Positions 45,360 to 54,373 of a stretch of 64,000 bases of DNA are shown in pieces. The notes below the pieces were generated by a model. That model searched no databases. It saw only the letters and a list, made by a program, of their open reading frames with translations, and was not told where the DNA came from. Source of the DNA: Timonella corticicola (GTDB lineage: Bacteria > Actinomycetota > Actinomycetes > Actinomycetales > Cellulomonadaceae); the NCBI RefSeq assembly GCF_042683685.1, contig NZ_JBHUOP010000001.1, forward strand, positions 248,001 to 312,000. The letters run 5' to 3'. The translations under genes were made by a program, and so were the position numbers. Each line of letters begins with the position of its first letter. Position 1 is the first letter of the stretch.

Positions 45360-45781
45360 CGGCGGGAACTCGCGAACAAGCACGCCACGACCGGCGTCAC
45401 CGCGATGACCCCGGCGAGCACCCACCACCACGGCGACGACAACTGAAACAACTGCAGAGCCGGGTCGAGCATGAGCGTATACAGCGCGAACCAGGTCGCG
45501 ACCGCGATCCCCATGTTCCGCAGCCCATGCCGGGGCACGGACTGCCGGTACCGGAACGCGATCATCCAGATACACAGCGTGGCGAGCACGAACGGCGCGA
45601 ACGCCTTCCAGTAACCCACCCCTGCCACATCGACCGACACGGTGAACGCCAACGCATACGCCGCCTGCAAAAGCACGAACACCTTGAACCAGCGCGTCGC
45701 ACGCTTCGCATGCAGGGCTGCCTGCTCACCTGCTGCGACAATCCGAGTTGCATCATCAACAGAGAACGTGTTTTCACTCAT
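45356..45781 (-). CDS. Small membrane protein paired with the regulator
   Basis: 141 residues. Four hydrophobic helices at about 28-50, 55-75, 88-105 and 115-135, with no recognised domain. First gene of the cargo operon, starting 10 bp after a likely -10 (TATGAT on the minus strand near 45800). May transmit a signal to the regulator; that is inferred from pairing only. Confidence 0.78.
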   Translation of the reverse strand: MSENTFSVDDATRIVAAGEQAALHAKRATRWFKVFVLLQAAYALAFTVSVDVAGVGYWKAFAPFVLATLCIWMIAFRYRQSVPRHGLRNMGIAVATWFALYTLMLDPALQLFQLSSPWWWVLAGVIAVTPVVACLFASSRR

Positions 45782-45895
45782 GCAAGCACTTTAGCAATCA
45801 TAAAGCGAGGCTGTCCAGTCAGCGCGGACCAGTGACCGTACCTGTCCGGTGATCCCCGCAGTTGCGGAGTGTGAGACCGATAGGAGTACCTGCTG

Positions 45896-46387
45896 ATGAG
45901 TATCCGCACGAAAGAGTCCCTCGCAGGATTCGTCGCCACGGACCCGGAGCTGACGTTCACGAGCAAGGGTGACGCCCGCGTCTACATGCGTTTCGGGCAG
46001 CCCCAGGCCCGGTTCGAGGAGGACGGGACGTTCACGCAGCTCGATCCGGAATTCACTGACCTAGTGATGTTCCGCAAGTCCGCCGAGCTCGCGCACGAGC
46101 AGTTCCGCAAGGGCGACAACTTCATCGCCGAAGGTGAAACCCGCACCTATACCGGGGACGACGGCACCGAGCGGGAACAGTTCGTCGCTTCCCGGATCGG
46201 GCACGACAACAACATCACCCGCTACACCGTCGATCGCCGCAGCCCCGAGCGCGAGACACCGCAGCATGAGGCCCCGGGCCGGGAGCAGGTGCAGCAGGCG
46301 CTCGCGCAGCGCGAAGCAGACCTCGGCTCCGAACCACCCTCAGCAACCAGCACCGGTCAGGTTCAGCGTGAAGTCGTTGCCCGCTGA
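45896..46387 (+). CDS. ICE-type single-stranded DNA-binding protein
   Basis: 163 residues from ATG behind AGGAG. The N-terminal ~110 residues form an SSB-like OB fold (GFVATDPELTFTSKGDARVY; VMFRKSAELAHEQFRKGDNF). The C-terminal part is hydrophilic and Gln/Glu-rich and lacks the acidic DIPF-type tip of chromosomal SSB. Such SSB-like genes accompany DUF4913 and recombinase genes in actinobacterial ICEs. Confidence 0.85.
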   Translation: MSIRTKESLAGFVATDPELTFTSKGDARVYMRFGQPQARFEEDGTFTQLDPEFTDLVMFRKSAELAHEQFRKGDNFIAEGETRTYTGDDGTEREQFVASRIGHDNNITRYTVDRRSPERETPQHEAPGREQVQQALAQREADLGSEPPSATSTGQVQREVVAR

Positions 46388-46491
46388 ACTCCTCAACGTG
46401 GGTGCGGCGGCACGGGCTCAGCCTCGTCGCCGCACCCGCCCAGATTCTTGTTACGTCGCGGAAGTGGCGTGCACTCTTTCAGGAGTAACCC

Positions 46492-47140
46492 ATGACTGAC
46501 CAGATACCTCCGGACATGCCGGGGCCGGACGTCGATGACGTGAACCTCGATGATCTCCCTCCAGGCGTGGAGGAGGAGACTCGGGAGTTCGCGAAGCAGG
46601 CCTATGTGAACGATCTTGCGGCGGCGCTCGGGCAGGTGCCGCGCCCGATCAACTGGCGCAACCTGCCCCCCAGCAGACCTCGAGCACGAGCTCCTTGAGC
46701 TGAACGCGTGGGTCGACTGGCTTCGCCACACCTACGGGCTGCCCGCCCAGGTCGTGCCACTGATGTGGCACCGCCACCCCGAGCTCCTGTGGGAGCTTTC
46801 CGCTTTGAAGCAGCACTGGTTGTTCTGCTTCGACCCGCAAGCAAAAGGCAACCAAGCGCTCGCATGGCATCACGACTTCGCTATCACCCGTGAACGGCTG
46901 CGCGACTGGGTCACGATCTCCGGCACGCGCCTGGACCGTGACCGCCCCACACGCACCACGGCCTGGCCAGGAGGCGAAGCAGAAGGCTGGACCCAACCCT
47001 CCACAGCAGAGGTGCCGGTAGTGGAACGGACGAAGGATTTCCTGGCGTTCGTCGAAGAGCAAGTCCAGGCGAGGACTGCCGAGCAGGATGCCGTGATCCG
47101 TCAGGTCCTCGCTGATGAACAGCTAGGCCGTGATGGGTGA
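46492..47140 (+). pseudogene. DUF4913 protein gene with a one-base frameshift
   Basis: The first frame (ATG 46492 behind AGGAG) gives an acidic N-terminus through RPINWRNLPP and then stops at 46698. The second frame carries ADLEHELLELNAWVDWLRHT, LMWHRHPELLWELSALKQHW and on to 47140, a DUF4913 core. The shift is at a run of six C (46666-46671); with five the protein reads through (NLPPADLEHEL) at about 215 residues. Could be decay, phase variation or a sequencing error. Family function unknown; it belongs to ICE accessory modules. Confidence 0.78.
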
Positions 47141-47360
47141 CGCTACCTCGCGGCGTAAACCTCCGGCGTCGGAGCGTTCATTCGAAGTCCGGGTCGCCCA
47201 TCGAGATCGCCCGAACATGACCGCGCTAACCGAGTTGTTCGTCCGGTTCACCCTGGCCGAAGCAAACGCACGCCGTGCCTCTGAGGCCGCGCCCGTGACG
47301 ACTCGTCCCGAGGTGCTGAAGCCGGTCGGAGACTGGGACCGCACCGGTGAAGGAAGGTAA
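47130..47360 (+). CDS. Small ICE-associated protein of unknown function
   Basis: About 76 residues from GTG (or ATG 3 bp later), overlapping the DUF4913 stop by 11 bp. Basic N-terminus (TSRRKPPASERSFEVRVAHR) and an amphipathic helix (LTELFVRFTLAEANARRA). No domain recognised. Position before the recombinase and codon use support it being real. Confidence 0.6.
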   Translation: MMGDATSRRKPPASERSFEVRVAHRDRPNMTALTELFVRFTLAEANARRASEAAPVTTRPEVLKPVGDWDRTGEGR

Positions 47361-47417
47361 CATCACAACCCGCCCACAATAGGTGGTGGCGGGAAGAACA
47401 TCGAAAGAGGCCCCGCC

Positions 47418-49151
47418 ATGACATCTGTACTCGACGACTTCGCCCCCGTATCCGCTGCCGCCCAGAGCATGCTTGCTCCGGCCGTGACATATCTTCGGGT
47501 GTCTACCAAGGAACAGGCCACCAAGGGCGGTCGGGACGAGGGGTTCTCGATCCCCGCGCAGCGAGCCGCGAATCACTCCAAAGCCGAATCGCTGGGAGCG
47601 GCGATCATCAAGGAGTTCGTTGACGCGGGTGAGTCGGCGAAGAAGGCTGACCGGCCAGCGCTTCGGGAGATGATCTCCTACGTCAAACGTCACAAGGTCG
47701 CCTACTGCATCGTCCATAAGGTCGACCGGCTCGCCCGCAACCGTGCCGACGACGTCGAGATCCACATGGCCCTCCGCAAGGCAGGGGTCATGCTGGTGTC
47801 GGCGACCGAGAACATCGACGAGACCCCGTCTGGGATGCTGCTGCACGGCATCATGTCTTCGAACGCGGAGTTCTACTCCGTTAACCTCGCCAATGAGGTG
47901 ATGAAAGGCCTCGTGCAGAAGGCCTCGACAGGTGGCACCCCAATGCGTGCCCCGATCGGTTACCTCAACACCTTGCACCGGGACGAGCTCGGCCGCGAAG
48001 TGCGCGGAATCAAGCAAGACCCCGAGCGGGCGCTCCTGGTCAAATGGGCATTCACCGCGTACGCGTCCGGGAACTACAGCATCGCGAAGCTGCGCACCGA
48101 ACTGACGAACAAAGGTCTTCGTAGTGTTCCGACTCCGAAACGCTCCGCGCGTCCTTTGGGTCTGTCGAGCGTGCATCGAATGTTGCAAAATCCCTACTAC
48201 AAGGGCGATGTCGTTTACCGGGGTGTGCGCTATGACGGGGCACACGAACGGCTCGTGGAACCAGAGGTTTGGTACCAGGTGCAGGCCGTGCTGCGTTCCC
48301 ACGCCCAGTCCGGGGTTCGCACCCAAAAACACGACCACTACCTGAAGGGCTCACTGTACTGCGGCAGGTGCAGGCAGCGGATGACGATCATCCACGCCAA
48401 GAATCGGCATGGCAACATCTACCCGTATTTCATCTGCCTGGGCCGTAACAACAAGCGCACCACCTGCGACATGCCCTACGCACCCGTTGACCGGGTCGAG
48501 AAACTCGTTACCGACTACTACCAGCGCATCACCCTTACCCCCGCAATGAGTGACGCGCTACGAGGAATGCTCATGCACGAGTTCGATCAGCTCACCGCGG
48601 GCACAAGCCAGTCCATCCGCGACCTGATCGACCGTCGCAAGCAGATCCCCATCGAGCAAGACAAGCTCTTGGAGGCTCACCTTGCTGACGCGCTCACGCT
48701 CGAGCAGTTGAAGAAGTTCCAGACCAGACTGCGCGCCGAGCTCGACGGCATCGAAGCGCAGATCGCTGAACACCACAACGACTATCAGGGTGCACGCGAC
48801 CTCATCGACGGTGCCTTAGACCTCGCTCGAGATTTCGCAGCTGTCCACGAGCGCTGCGATGACCAGAACAAGCGCCTCGCGAACCAGACGTTCTTCACCC
48901 GTATCTACCTGAACGAGAACGACAACCTCGTCGCTGACACCGCAGCACCGTTCGAGACGATCCTCGACGAGACCACCAAGCAGCAAGCGATCGCTTGGGC
49001 AGAGCAGCGCAACGCTAGCAATGAGAAGAGCGATGTTGTAACCCAGGACCTTTTTCTTCAGGCCCGGGTTACAACATCGCTTATTGGGTGCCCCAAGCAG
49101 GACTTGAACCCGCGACCAAGGAATTATGAGTTCCCTGCTCTAACCAACTGA
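47418..49151 (+). CDS. Large serine recombinase (integrase of the island)
   Basis: 577 residues. Catalytic resolvase domain with Ser29 in TYLRVSTKEQ and DRLARNRADD; recombinase domain with GYLNTLHRDELGRE; zinc ribbon LYCGRCRQRM through TTCDMPY; then a coiled coil. It integrates and excises the element. The last ~40 residues are coded by the terminator hairpin and the antisense of a tRNA, so the natural C-terminus was probably exchanged at integration. Confidence 0.92.
   Translation: MTSVLDDFAPVSAAAQSMLAPAVTYLRVSTKEQATKGGRDEGFSIPAQRAANHSKAESLGAAIIKEFVDAGESAKKADRPALREMISYVKRHKVAYCIVHKVDRLARNRADDVEIHMALRKAGVMLVSATENIDETPSGMLLHGIMSSNAEFYSVNLANEVMKGLVQKASTGGTPMRAPIGYLNTLHRDELGREVRGIKQDPERALLVKWAFTAYASGNYSIAKLRTELTNKGLRSVPTPKRSARPLGLSSVHRMLQNPYYKGDVVYRGVRYDGAHERLVEPEVWYQVQAVLRSHAQSGVRTQKHDHYLKGSLYCGRCRQRMTIIHAKNRHGNIYPYFICLGRNNKRTTCDMPYAPVDRVEKLVTDYYQRITLTPAMSDALRGMLMHEFDQLTAGTSQSIRDLIDRRKQIPIEQDKLLEAHLADALTLEQLKKFQTRLRAELDGIEAQIAEHHNDYQGARDLIDGALDLARDFAAVHERCDDQNKRLANQTFFTRIYLNENDNLVADTAAPFETILDETTKQQAIAWAEQRNASNEKSDVVTQDLFLQARVTTSLIGCPKQDLNPRPRNYEFPALTN
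49029..49081. terminator. Long hairpin at the recombinase/tRNA border
   Basis: AGCGATGTTGTAACCC (49029-49044) pairs perfectly with 49066-49081 around a ~21-nt loop. Downstream of the minus-strand tRNA it would end that transcript; it lies inside the recombinase ORF. CTTCTC follows in the tRNA direction. Confidence 0.65.
49087..49096. repeat. Candidate right attachment repeat of the island
   Basis: GGTGCCCCAA, identical to 40498-40507, covering the last bases of the tRNA gene. Island genes lie between the copies, with the integrase next to this end. Confidence 0.5.
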
Positions 49152-49162
49152 GCTATTGGGGC
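49089..49162 (-). tRNA. tRNA-Met (CAT anticodon)
   Basis: 74 nt. Acceptor GCCCCAA/TTGGGGC with discriminator A, anticodon stem GGGAA/TTCCT with loop CTCATAA, T arm GCGGG-TTCAAGT-CCTGC. It looks like elongator Met; a CAT tRNA-Ile (lysidine-modified) is less likely but not excluded. CCA is not encoded. Probable target of the integrated element. Confidence 0.9.
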
Positions 49163-49264
49163 GTGCACCATGGCCAGCGGATCAAGTGATCGTTCGTGGT
49201 GCATGTATAGGTTAGCGCCTTTTGCAACTGTTGTTTGTCAGCATCTCGCACTAACGTGGAAAGT

Positions 49265-49885
49265 ATGTTTCGTAGAAAAGCAGCCCTGCCAGATCCTGTT
49301 CGTCGCCAAATCCGCGAGATTACAACGGAACGGGTGCTCGCATGGGCGCAGGGACAGCGTGCAAGCCTCATCGATGAGGACGAGGAATCGGCGAATGTTG
49401 TACGTGCCACAGTCGAGGATTCTCCGGCTGAGACGCTCGAATACGTTGTCGGCGATGACACGGTAACCGTGGCGGCCACGGCTAGGCGGTTGATCGCTGT
49501 GGCCTCTGGCGTGGGTGGGGAATCTGGTTCCGTTGAGGGTTTCTGGTGGCATGAGATTGACCGTGCGTTTTGGGTCGCCGAAGAGCGAATCATCAGGGTG
49601 TCATTCACCACAGCAGATGAGGAGCTCATCCTGCAGGTTGGAGTTGACCTTCCCATGGAGTTCCTGTCGATTCTGCGTGACAGGGTGGAGAACTCGGTTG
49701 TGTTGAGCGAGACGATTGCGCTTACTTCTGCGGAAAACGTGCGGGTTGCTGTGCGTCGTGATGAGGTCGGAGATATCTTCGTGGAGGTGCTCTATGATGA
49801 CGGAATCGATCCGAACCACCCTGTTGTGATGAAGAAGGTGGCGCCTGTCGTTGCGCGGCTACGTGAAGTGTCCGGTGCGCGCTGA
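49265..49885 (+). CDS. Conserved actinobacterial protein of unknown function
   Basis: 206 residues from ATG 49265; an in-frame start at 49235 is less likely. Soluble and acidic. Features include FWWHEIDRAFWVAEERIIRV and VRVAVRRDEVGDIFVEVLYD; it looks like a small alpha/beta protein. No family recognised. It lies just outside the island, upstream of the tRNA-Asn pair. Confidence 0.8.
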   Translation: MFRRKAALPDPVRRQIREITTERVLAWAQGQRASLIDEDEESANVVRATVEDSPAETLEYVVGDDTVTVAATARRLIAVASGVGGESGSVEGFWWHEIDRAFWVAEERIIRVSFTTADEELILQVGVDLPMEFLSILRDRVENSVVLSETIALTSAENVRVAVRRDEVGDIFVEVLYDDGIDPNHPVVMKKVAPVVARLREVSGAR

Positions 49886-50019
49886 AAAACCTGCTACAGT
49901 TTTATCTGTTGCTTTTCGCGCGGCATGGATCTGGTGTCCGTGTGGCCGGTGAGGAGCGGTTACTGGGGTCTTTGTGGATTTCGGTTTCATGCACCGATTC
50001 GGTAAAGTGAAGGGCGTAT

Positions 50020-50091
<72 letters not shown>

Positions 50092-50122
50092 CGATATAAC
50101 TGAATAGTCGTATCACATACGA

Positions 50123-50194
<72 letters not shown>

Positions 50195-50202
50195 CAATCA
50201 AG

Positions 50203-50230
50203 ACCCGAGTGCTTCACTCGGGTTTTGTTT
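50203..50230 (+). terminator. tRNA-Asn terminator
   Basis: ACCCGAGTG (50203-50211) pairs with CACTCGGGT (50215-50223), 3-nt loop, then TTTGTTTT. Confidence 0.85.
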
Positions 50231-50325
50231 TACCCAGCGAGTTGTCATATGGCTTTCAGGAATCACCTGTTTCGAAGAGACCAGCTTGTCCACGATGGGA
50301 CCTGTTTCGTGGGACAATGGTGCGC

Positions 50326-50814
50326 ATGGCGATTAGAGAGATTAGAACTGTTCCGGACCCGGTCCTTCGTACCAAATGCGAAGAAATCACCACCATCGAT
50401 GCTCGGGTCAAGGGTCTAGTTGAAGATCTCCTCGAAACTGTGGATATGGAAGGTCGCGCTGGTCTCGCCGCCAACCAAATTGGCGTGAACCTGCGGGCAT
50501 TTTCATGGAACATCGACGATGAAATCGGCTATATCCTGAACCCGCGGATCGTGGAGCTTTCCGAGGACCGCTTCCAGGAGGGCGACGAGGGGTGCCTCTC
50601 TGTTCCGACTCTGTGGTATCCAACCAAGCGTGCATGGTATGCCCGTGTCGAGGGAATGGACCTCGATGGCAAGACGCTTGTCGTTGAGGGAACTGACCTC
50701 ATGGCCCGCTGCCTGCAGCATGAGGTGGATCATCTTGAGGGCATGCTGTACCTCGATAGGCTGGAACGGGCCGTGCGCCGTAAGGCTATGCGTGACCTGC
50801 GCGAATCGCTCTAG
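50326..50814 (+). CDS. def: Peptide deformylase
   Basis: 162 residues from ATG 50326. Motif 1 GLAANQIGV (about 46-54), motif 2 EGCLSV with the metal-binding Cys90, motif 3 HEVDH (132-136). Removes the N-formyl group from new proteins. A longer frame to 50209 overlaps the tRNA terminator and is rejected. Confidence 0.95.
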   Translation: MAIREIRTVPDPVLRTKCEEITTIDARVKGLVEDLLETVDMEGRAGLAANQIGVNLRAFSWNIDDEIGYILNPRIVELSEDRFQEGDEGCLSVPTLWYPTKRAWYARVEGMDLDGKTLVVEGTDLMARCLQHEVDHLEGMLYLDRLERAVRRKAMRDLRESL

Positions 50815-51018
50815 GGGAAATATCCACCAGTTAGATTGATCTGGCGCTTCTGCGCCAAGTGAGGCATCATAGGTGGCAGGGTTATTTAATCGTGATCTTT
50901 GCGGGGCCCCATAGGGGAAGATGCGAGGTCTCAACTAGGTAACGTTGGCTAACCGGTTATATGAATCCATGTGGTGCGAGGACGTAGGGGAAGACGGCCC
51001 TCAACCAAGGAGGAACAT

Positions 51019-51519
51019 ATGACGGGTGTTTTGACGCGCGGTGTTTTCTTCGTGCACTCTGCTCCTCGAGCAATGTGTCCACATGTGGAGTGGGCTGTGG
51101 AGCAGGTTCTTGGCGCGCCCGCACATTTTGACTGGATTGATCAGCCAGCCGCGCCTGGCATGGTGCGCACCGAGTTTTCGTGGCAGGGCAAGCAGGGCAG
51201 TGGTTCCAAGATTGTCTCGGCGTTGCGAGGATGGGATCACTTGCGCTTTGAGATCACTGAGGACCCTTCTTTCGGTGCTGACGGCTCTCGCTGGAGCCAC
51301 ACGCCGTCTCTCGGCATCTTCCACGCCAACATGGACATGCACGGCAATATCGTGGTTTCCGAGGCCCGTATCCGGGCCGCGATGGAACACTCCCACGATG
51401 CGTACCGTATGCGACGTGAGCTTGATCTTGCTCTGGGAACCGCATGGGATGAGGAACTCGAACCGTTCCGCTACGCAGGGGATGGCGCGCCAGTACGCTG
51501 GTTGCACCAGGTCGGCTGA
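51019..51519 (+). CDS. DUF3145 family protein
   Basis: 166 residues from ATG behind AAGGAGGA. Characteristic GVFFVHSAPRAMCPHVEWAV, SWQGKQGSGSKIVSALRGWD and FHANMDMHGNIVVSEARIRA. Restricted to actinobacteria and often found beside the FAS-II genes, as here, but no function is established. Convergent with fabF. Confidence 0.9.
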   Translation: MTGVLTRGVFFVHSAPRAMCPHVEWAVEQVLGAPAHFDWIDQPAAPGMVRTEFSWQGKQGSGSKIVSALRGWDHLRFEITEDPSFGADGSRWSHTPSLGIFHANMDMHGNIVVSEARIRAAMEHSHDAYRMRRELDLALGTAWDEELEPFRYAGDGAPVRWLHQVG

Positions 51520-51575
51520 TTGGATGACTAGTTCGCGGCCTGATAGCGCGGAATTGGTGCATCGCTGACATCTCA

Positions 51576-51630
51576 ATTGACGACGAGCGGGTCGACACCC
51601 ATCATGGGTGTCGACCCGCTCGTCGTCAAT
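51576..51630. terminator. Terminator of the DUF3145 gene
   Basis: A 26-bp perfect stem (51576-51601 with 51605-51630, GACGACGAGCGGGTCGACA arm) with a 3-nt loop. Confidence 0.85.
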
Positions 51631-51713
51631 ATTGGTGCTTGCTGAACGCTCGCCAATGGGGCTGTGAGCGGTGATTTTCCACCCACGCATTGGCTGACAG
51701 CGCATACAGCAAA

Positions 51714-51745
51714 GCGCTCACCCAAGCAGAGGCTTGGGTGAGCGC
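51714..51745 (-). terminator. FAS-II operon terminator
   Basis: GCGCTCACCCAAGC (51714-51727) pairs with 51732-51745, 4-nt loop, 10 bp after the fabF stop; on the minus strand it is followed by TTTGC. Confidence 0.8.
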
Positions 51746-51755
51746 CCGCAAGGAC

Positions 51756-53000
51756 TCACGCGTTCTGGACCACCAACGCAACGTTGTGTCCACCGAAACC
51801 AAACGAGTTGTTGACCGCGGCGATGTCGCCGTCCCGCAGTGCGCGAGGGGTGTCCCGAACCAGGTCGAGCGTCAGCTCTGGGTCTGGGTCCGACACATTG
51901 ATCGTTGGGGGAGCGGTGCGTTCGGATACCGCGAGGACCGTGAAGATCGTTTCGAGGGCGCCAGCGCCGCCGAGCAGGTGACCGGTCATCGACTTGGTTG
52001 CCGAGAGTGCCACGTGGTCCGCGTCATCGCCGAGAACGCCGCGGATCGAGCGGGCCTCAATGAGGTCGCCGACAGTGGTCGAGGTCGCGTGTGCGTTGAC
52101 GTGAACAATATCTGTGGCAGATACTCCTGCATCAGCGAGAGCGTCCTTCATGGCACGGATCTGGCCGTCACCGGAAGGCTCAGGTGAGGTGATGTGGTAT
52201 CCGTCAGCGCTCAGACCAACGCCGCCGATCTTGGCGTACACCTTGGCACCGCGAGCTGCAGCGTGCTCGGCAGACTCAAGGACAACGATTCCGGAACCCT
52301 CACCGATGACGAAGCCGTCGCGGTTGATGTCGTAGGGGCGCGATGCACCGGTTGGGTCGTCGTTGCGTAGCGAAAGCGTACGGGACGCAGCGAACGCGGA
52401 GATAGGCATCGGGTGGATGGTCGCTTCGGTTCCACCGGCGATGACCACGTCAGCGCGGCCGGAACGGATCATCTCGACACCGTAGCCGATCGCCTCAGCA
52501 CCGGATGCGCAGGCGGATACGAGAGCGTGTGCGCCAGCCTTGGCACCAAACTCGAGTGATACAAAGCCGGTTGGGGAATTCGGCATAAGCATGGGAACGG
52601 TCATTGGGAGAACGCGGCGTGCGCCCTTCTCACGCAGGGTGTCCCATGCGTCGAGGGTCGTCCAGATTCCACCGATGCCGGAGGACACAACGGTTCCAAG
52701 GCGGGTACCGTCGATCTCCGGCGCGCCAGCATCCTTCCAAGCCTCGCGGGCCGCGATGATCGCGTACTGCGTGGACGGGTCCATGCGCTTGATCTCGGGG
52801 CGGGTCAGAACCTCTTCAGGGTTGACCGCGATGGTTGCAGCGAAGTTGACGGGCATGCCGTACTTTTCAGCCCAGTCGTTGTCGAAGGTGCGGGCACCCG
52901 ACTGACCGGCCAAAGCTGAAGCCCAAGTTGATGCCACGTCTCCGCCGAGTGGCGTGGTGGCGCCCAGTCCGGTGACAACGACTTCTGGAACGGAGGACAT
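51756..53000 (-). CDS. fabF: 3-oxoacyl-ACP synthase II (KAS II)
   Basis: 414 residues. Start ATG 53000 has AAGGAG 6 bp upstream; an ATG at 53006 touches that site and is less likely. Catalytic Cys164 in SACASGA, and the two histidines in NAHATSTTVGD and SMTGHLLGGAG. Elongates acyl-ACP with malonyl-ACP in cytosolic FAS-II. Last gene of the operon. Confidence 0.96.
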   Translation of the reverse strand: MSSVPEVVVTGLGATTPLGGDVASTWASALAGQSGARTFDNDWAEKYGMPVNFAATIAVNPEEVLTRPEIKRMDPSTQYAIIAAREAWKDAGAPEIDGTRLGTVVSSGIGGIWTTLDAWDTLREKGARRVLPMTVPMLMPNSPTGFVSLEFGAKAGAHALVSACASGAEAIGYGVEMIRSGRADVVIAGGTEATIHPMPISAFAASRTLSLRNDDPTGASRPYDINRDGFVIGEGSGIVVLESAEHAAARGAKVYAKIGGVGLSADGYHITSPEPSGDGQIRAMKDALADAGVSATDIVHVNAHATSTTVGDLIEARSIRGVLGDDADHVALSATKSMTGHLLGGAGALETIFTVLAVSERTAPPTINVSDPDPELTLDLVRDTPRALRDGDIAAVNNSFGFGGHNVALVVQNA

Positions 53001-53075
53001 GTTCATCTCCTTGAATGTGTGTGGGGCAGTGCTTACAAAGATGGGAGCGGAGATGCTCCGCTCCCATCAGTTACG

Positions 53076-53324
53076 TCAGGCTGCTGCCGAGACGATGAAG
53101 TTAACAGCGTCGCCGACGGTAACGAAGTCCTTCGCAGCGTCGTCTGGGATGGTGACCTCGAACTTGTCCTCTGCGTGGGTCACGATGGTCATGATCGACA
53201 GCGAGTCAATGTCCAGGTCATCGACGAACGACTTGTCAGCGGTGATGTTGTCTACTGGAAGGCCGGTCTCTTCTGCAACGATCTCTGCGAGGCCAGCTAG
53301 GACGTCCTGTTCGGTGTAAGCCAT
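53076..53324 (-). CDS. acpP: Acyl carrier protein
   Basis: 82 residues. The 4'-phosphopantetheine Ser41 is in DLDIDSLSIMTI (the usual DSL). Acidic. Start behind AAGGAG. Carries intermediates between FabD, FabH and FabF, encoded alongside. Confidence 0.96.
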   Translation of the reverse strand: MAYTEQDVLAGLAEIVAEETGLPVDNITADKSFVDDLDIDSLSIMTIVTHAEDKFEVTIPDDAAKDFVTVGDAVNFIVSAAA

Positions 53325-53369
53325 GATTGCTCCTTGGGTTTCTTTTACTTCAGGTGAAATGGTAATGCC

Positions 53370-54371
53370 CTATGGGAGGACGACTACCTGTGCGGCATAA
53401 ACAAGGCCAGCACCAAAACCGATCTGCAGGCAGATGTCGCCTGATTTCGCTTGACCCTCTTGGAGAAGACGGTCGGTAGCTAGTGGGATGGATGCCGCTG
53501 ACGTGTTTCCGGTATCAGCGATGTCGCGTCCCACAACGACAGACTCGGGAAGTTTGATTTGCTTGATCAATTGGTCGATGATCCGCATGTTTGCTTGGTG
53601 AGGCACGAATACGTCGATGTCGTCGGGGGTGAGCCCCGCGGCTTCGATCGCCTCAAGGGCGACTGGTGCCATCTTAAAACTTGCCCACTTGAAAACGGAT
53701 GGACCATCCTGTCGGAGGGTGGGCCAGCCTACCTCTGGGTTTTTGCGCAACTCGCTCCACTCGTGCGTTTGCGAGATTGCCTCGGCGCGTGATCCGTCCG
53801 ATCCCCAAACGGTTGGGCCGATGCCGGGGGTGTCGGATGGGCCGACGATGACTGCTCCCGCGCCGTCTCCGAGGAGGAATGAGATCGAACGGTCGGTTGG
53901 ATCGATGAAGTCGCTCATCTTCTCCGCGCCGATGACAAGTACGTATTTGGCTGCTCCTGATCGGACCAGTGCGTCGGCCTGCGCGATGCCGTAGGTGTAC
54001 CCGGCGCATGCGGCGGAGATGTCGAATGCGGCGGCTGGGTTGGCTCCCACGCGGTCTGCGACGATTGCCGCCGCGGATGGGGTCTGCGCGAAATAGGTGA
54101 CTGTCGACATGATGACCGCACCGATTTCTTGTGGGTCTAGTCCAGAACGCTCGATCGCCTGCTTGGCGGCGCGTTCAGCGAGGTCAACCACGGTTTCCTC
54201 GGCAGTTGCCCGGCGACGCGTGATGATGCCGGTACGCTGTTGAATCCACTCGTCGGAGGAGTTGATTGGTTCTGCGATCTCGTCATTGGTGACAACGTTG
54301 ACTCCGCGATCAACACCGTAGGAGACGATGCGCGAGTAGGCCGATCCGATGCTTGGGGTGATGGTAGCCAT
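53370..54371 (-). CDS. fabH: 3-oxoacyl-ACP synthase III
   Basis: 333 residues. The triad is Cys122 (ISAACAGYTYG), His in FVPHQANMRIID and Asn in GNTSAASIPLA. Starts fatty-acid synthesis with acyl-CoA primers; primer preference (branched or straight) cannot be read here. Two bases after fabD. Confidence 0.96.
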   Translation of the reverse strand: MATITPSIGSAYSRIVSYGVDRGVNVVTNDEIAEPINSSDEWIQQRTGIITRRRATAEETVVDLAERAAKQAIERSGLDPQEIGAVIMSTVTYFAQTPSAAAIVADRVGANPAAAFDISAACAGYTYGIAQADALVRSGAAKYVLVIGAEKMSDFIDPTDRSISFLLGDGAGAVIVGPSDTPGIGPTVWGSDGSRAEAISQTHEWSELRKNPEVGWPTLRQDGPSVFKWASFKMAPVALEAIEAAGLTPDDIDVFVPHQANMRIIDQLIKQIKLPESVVVGRDIADTGNTSAASIPLATDRLLQEGQAKSGDICLQIGFGAGLVYAAQVVVLP

Positions 54372-54373
54372 GT

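Noticed and set aside
47226..48338. Long minus-strand ORF of 370 codons
   Set aside because: Fully antisense to the serine recombinase, with no recognisable motif or ribosome site; a high-GC shadow.
51671..51681. Third copy of hairpin repeat family 1 (GGTGATTTTCC)
   Set aside because: Only 11 bases match and no inverted partner lies nearby; chance similarity.
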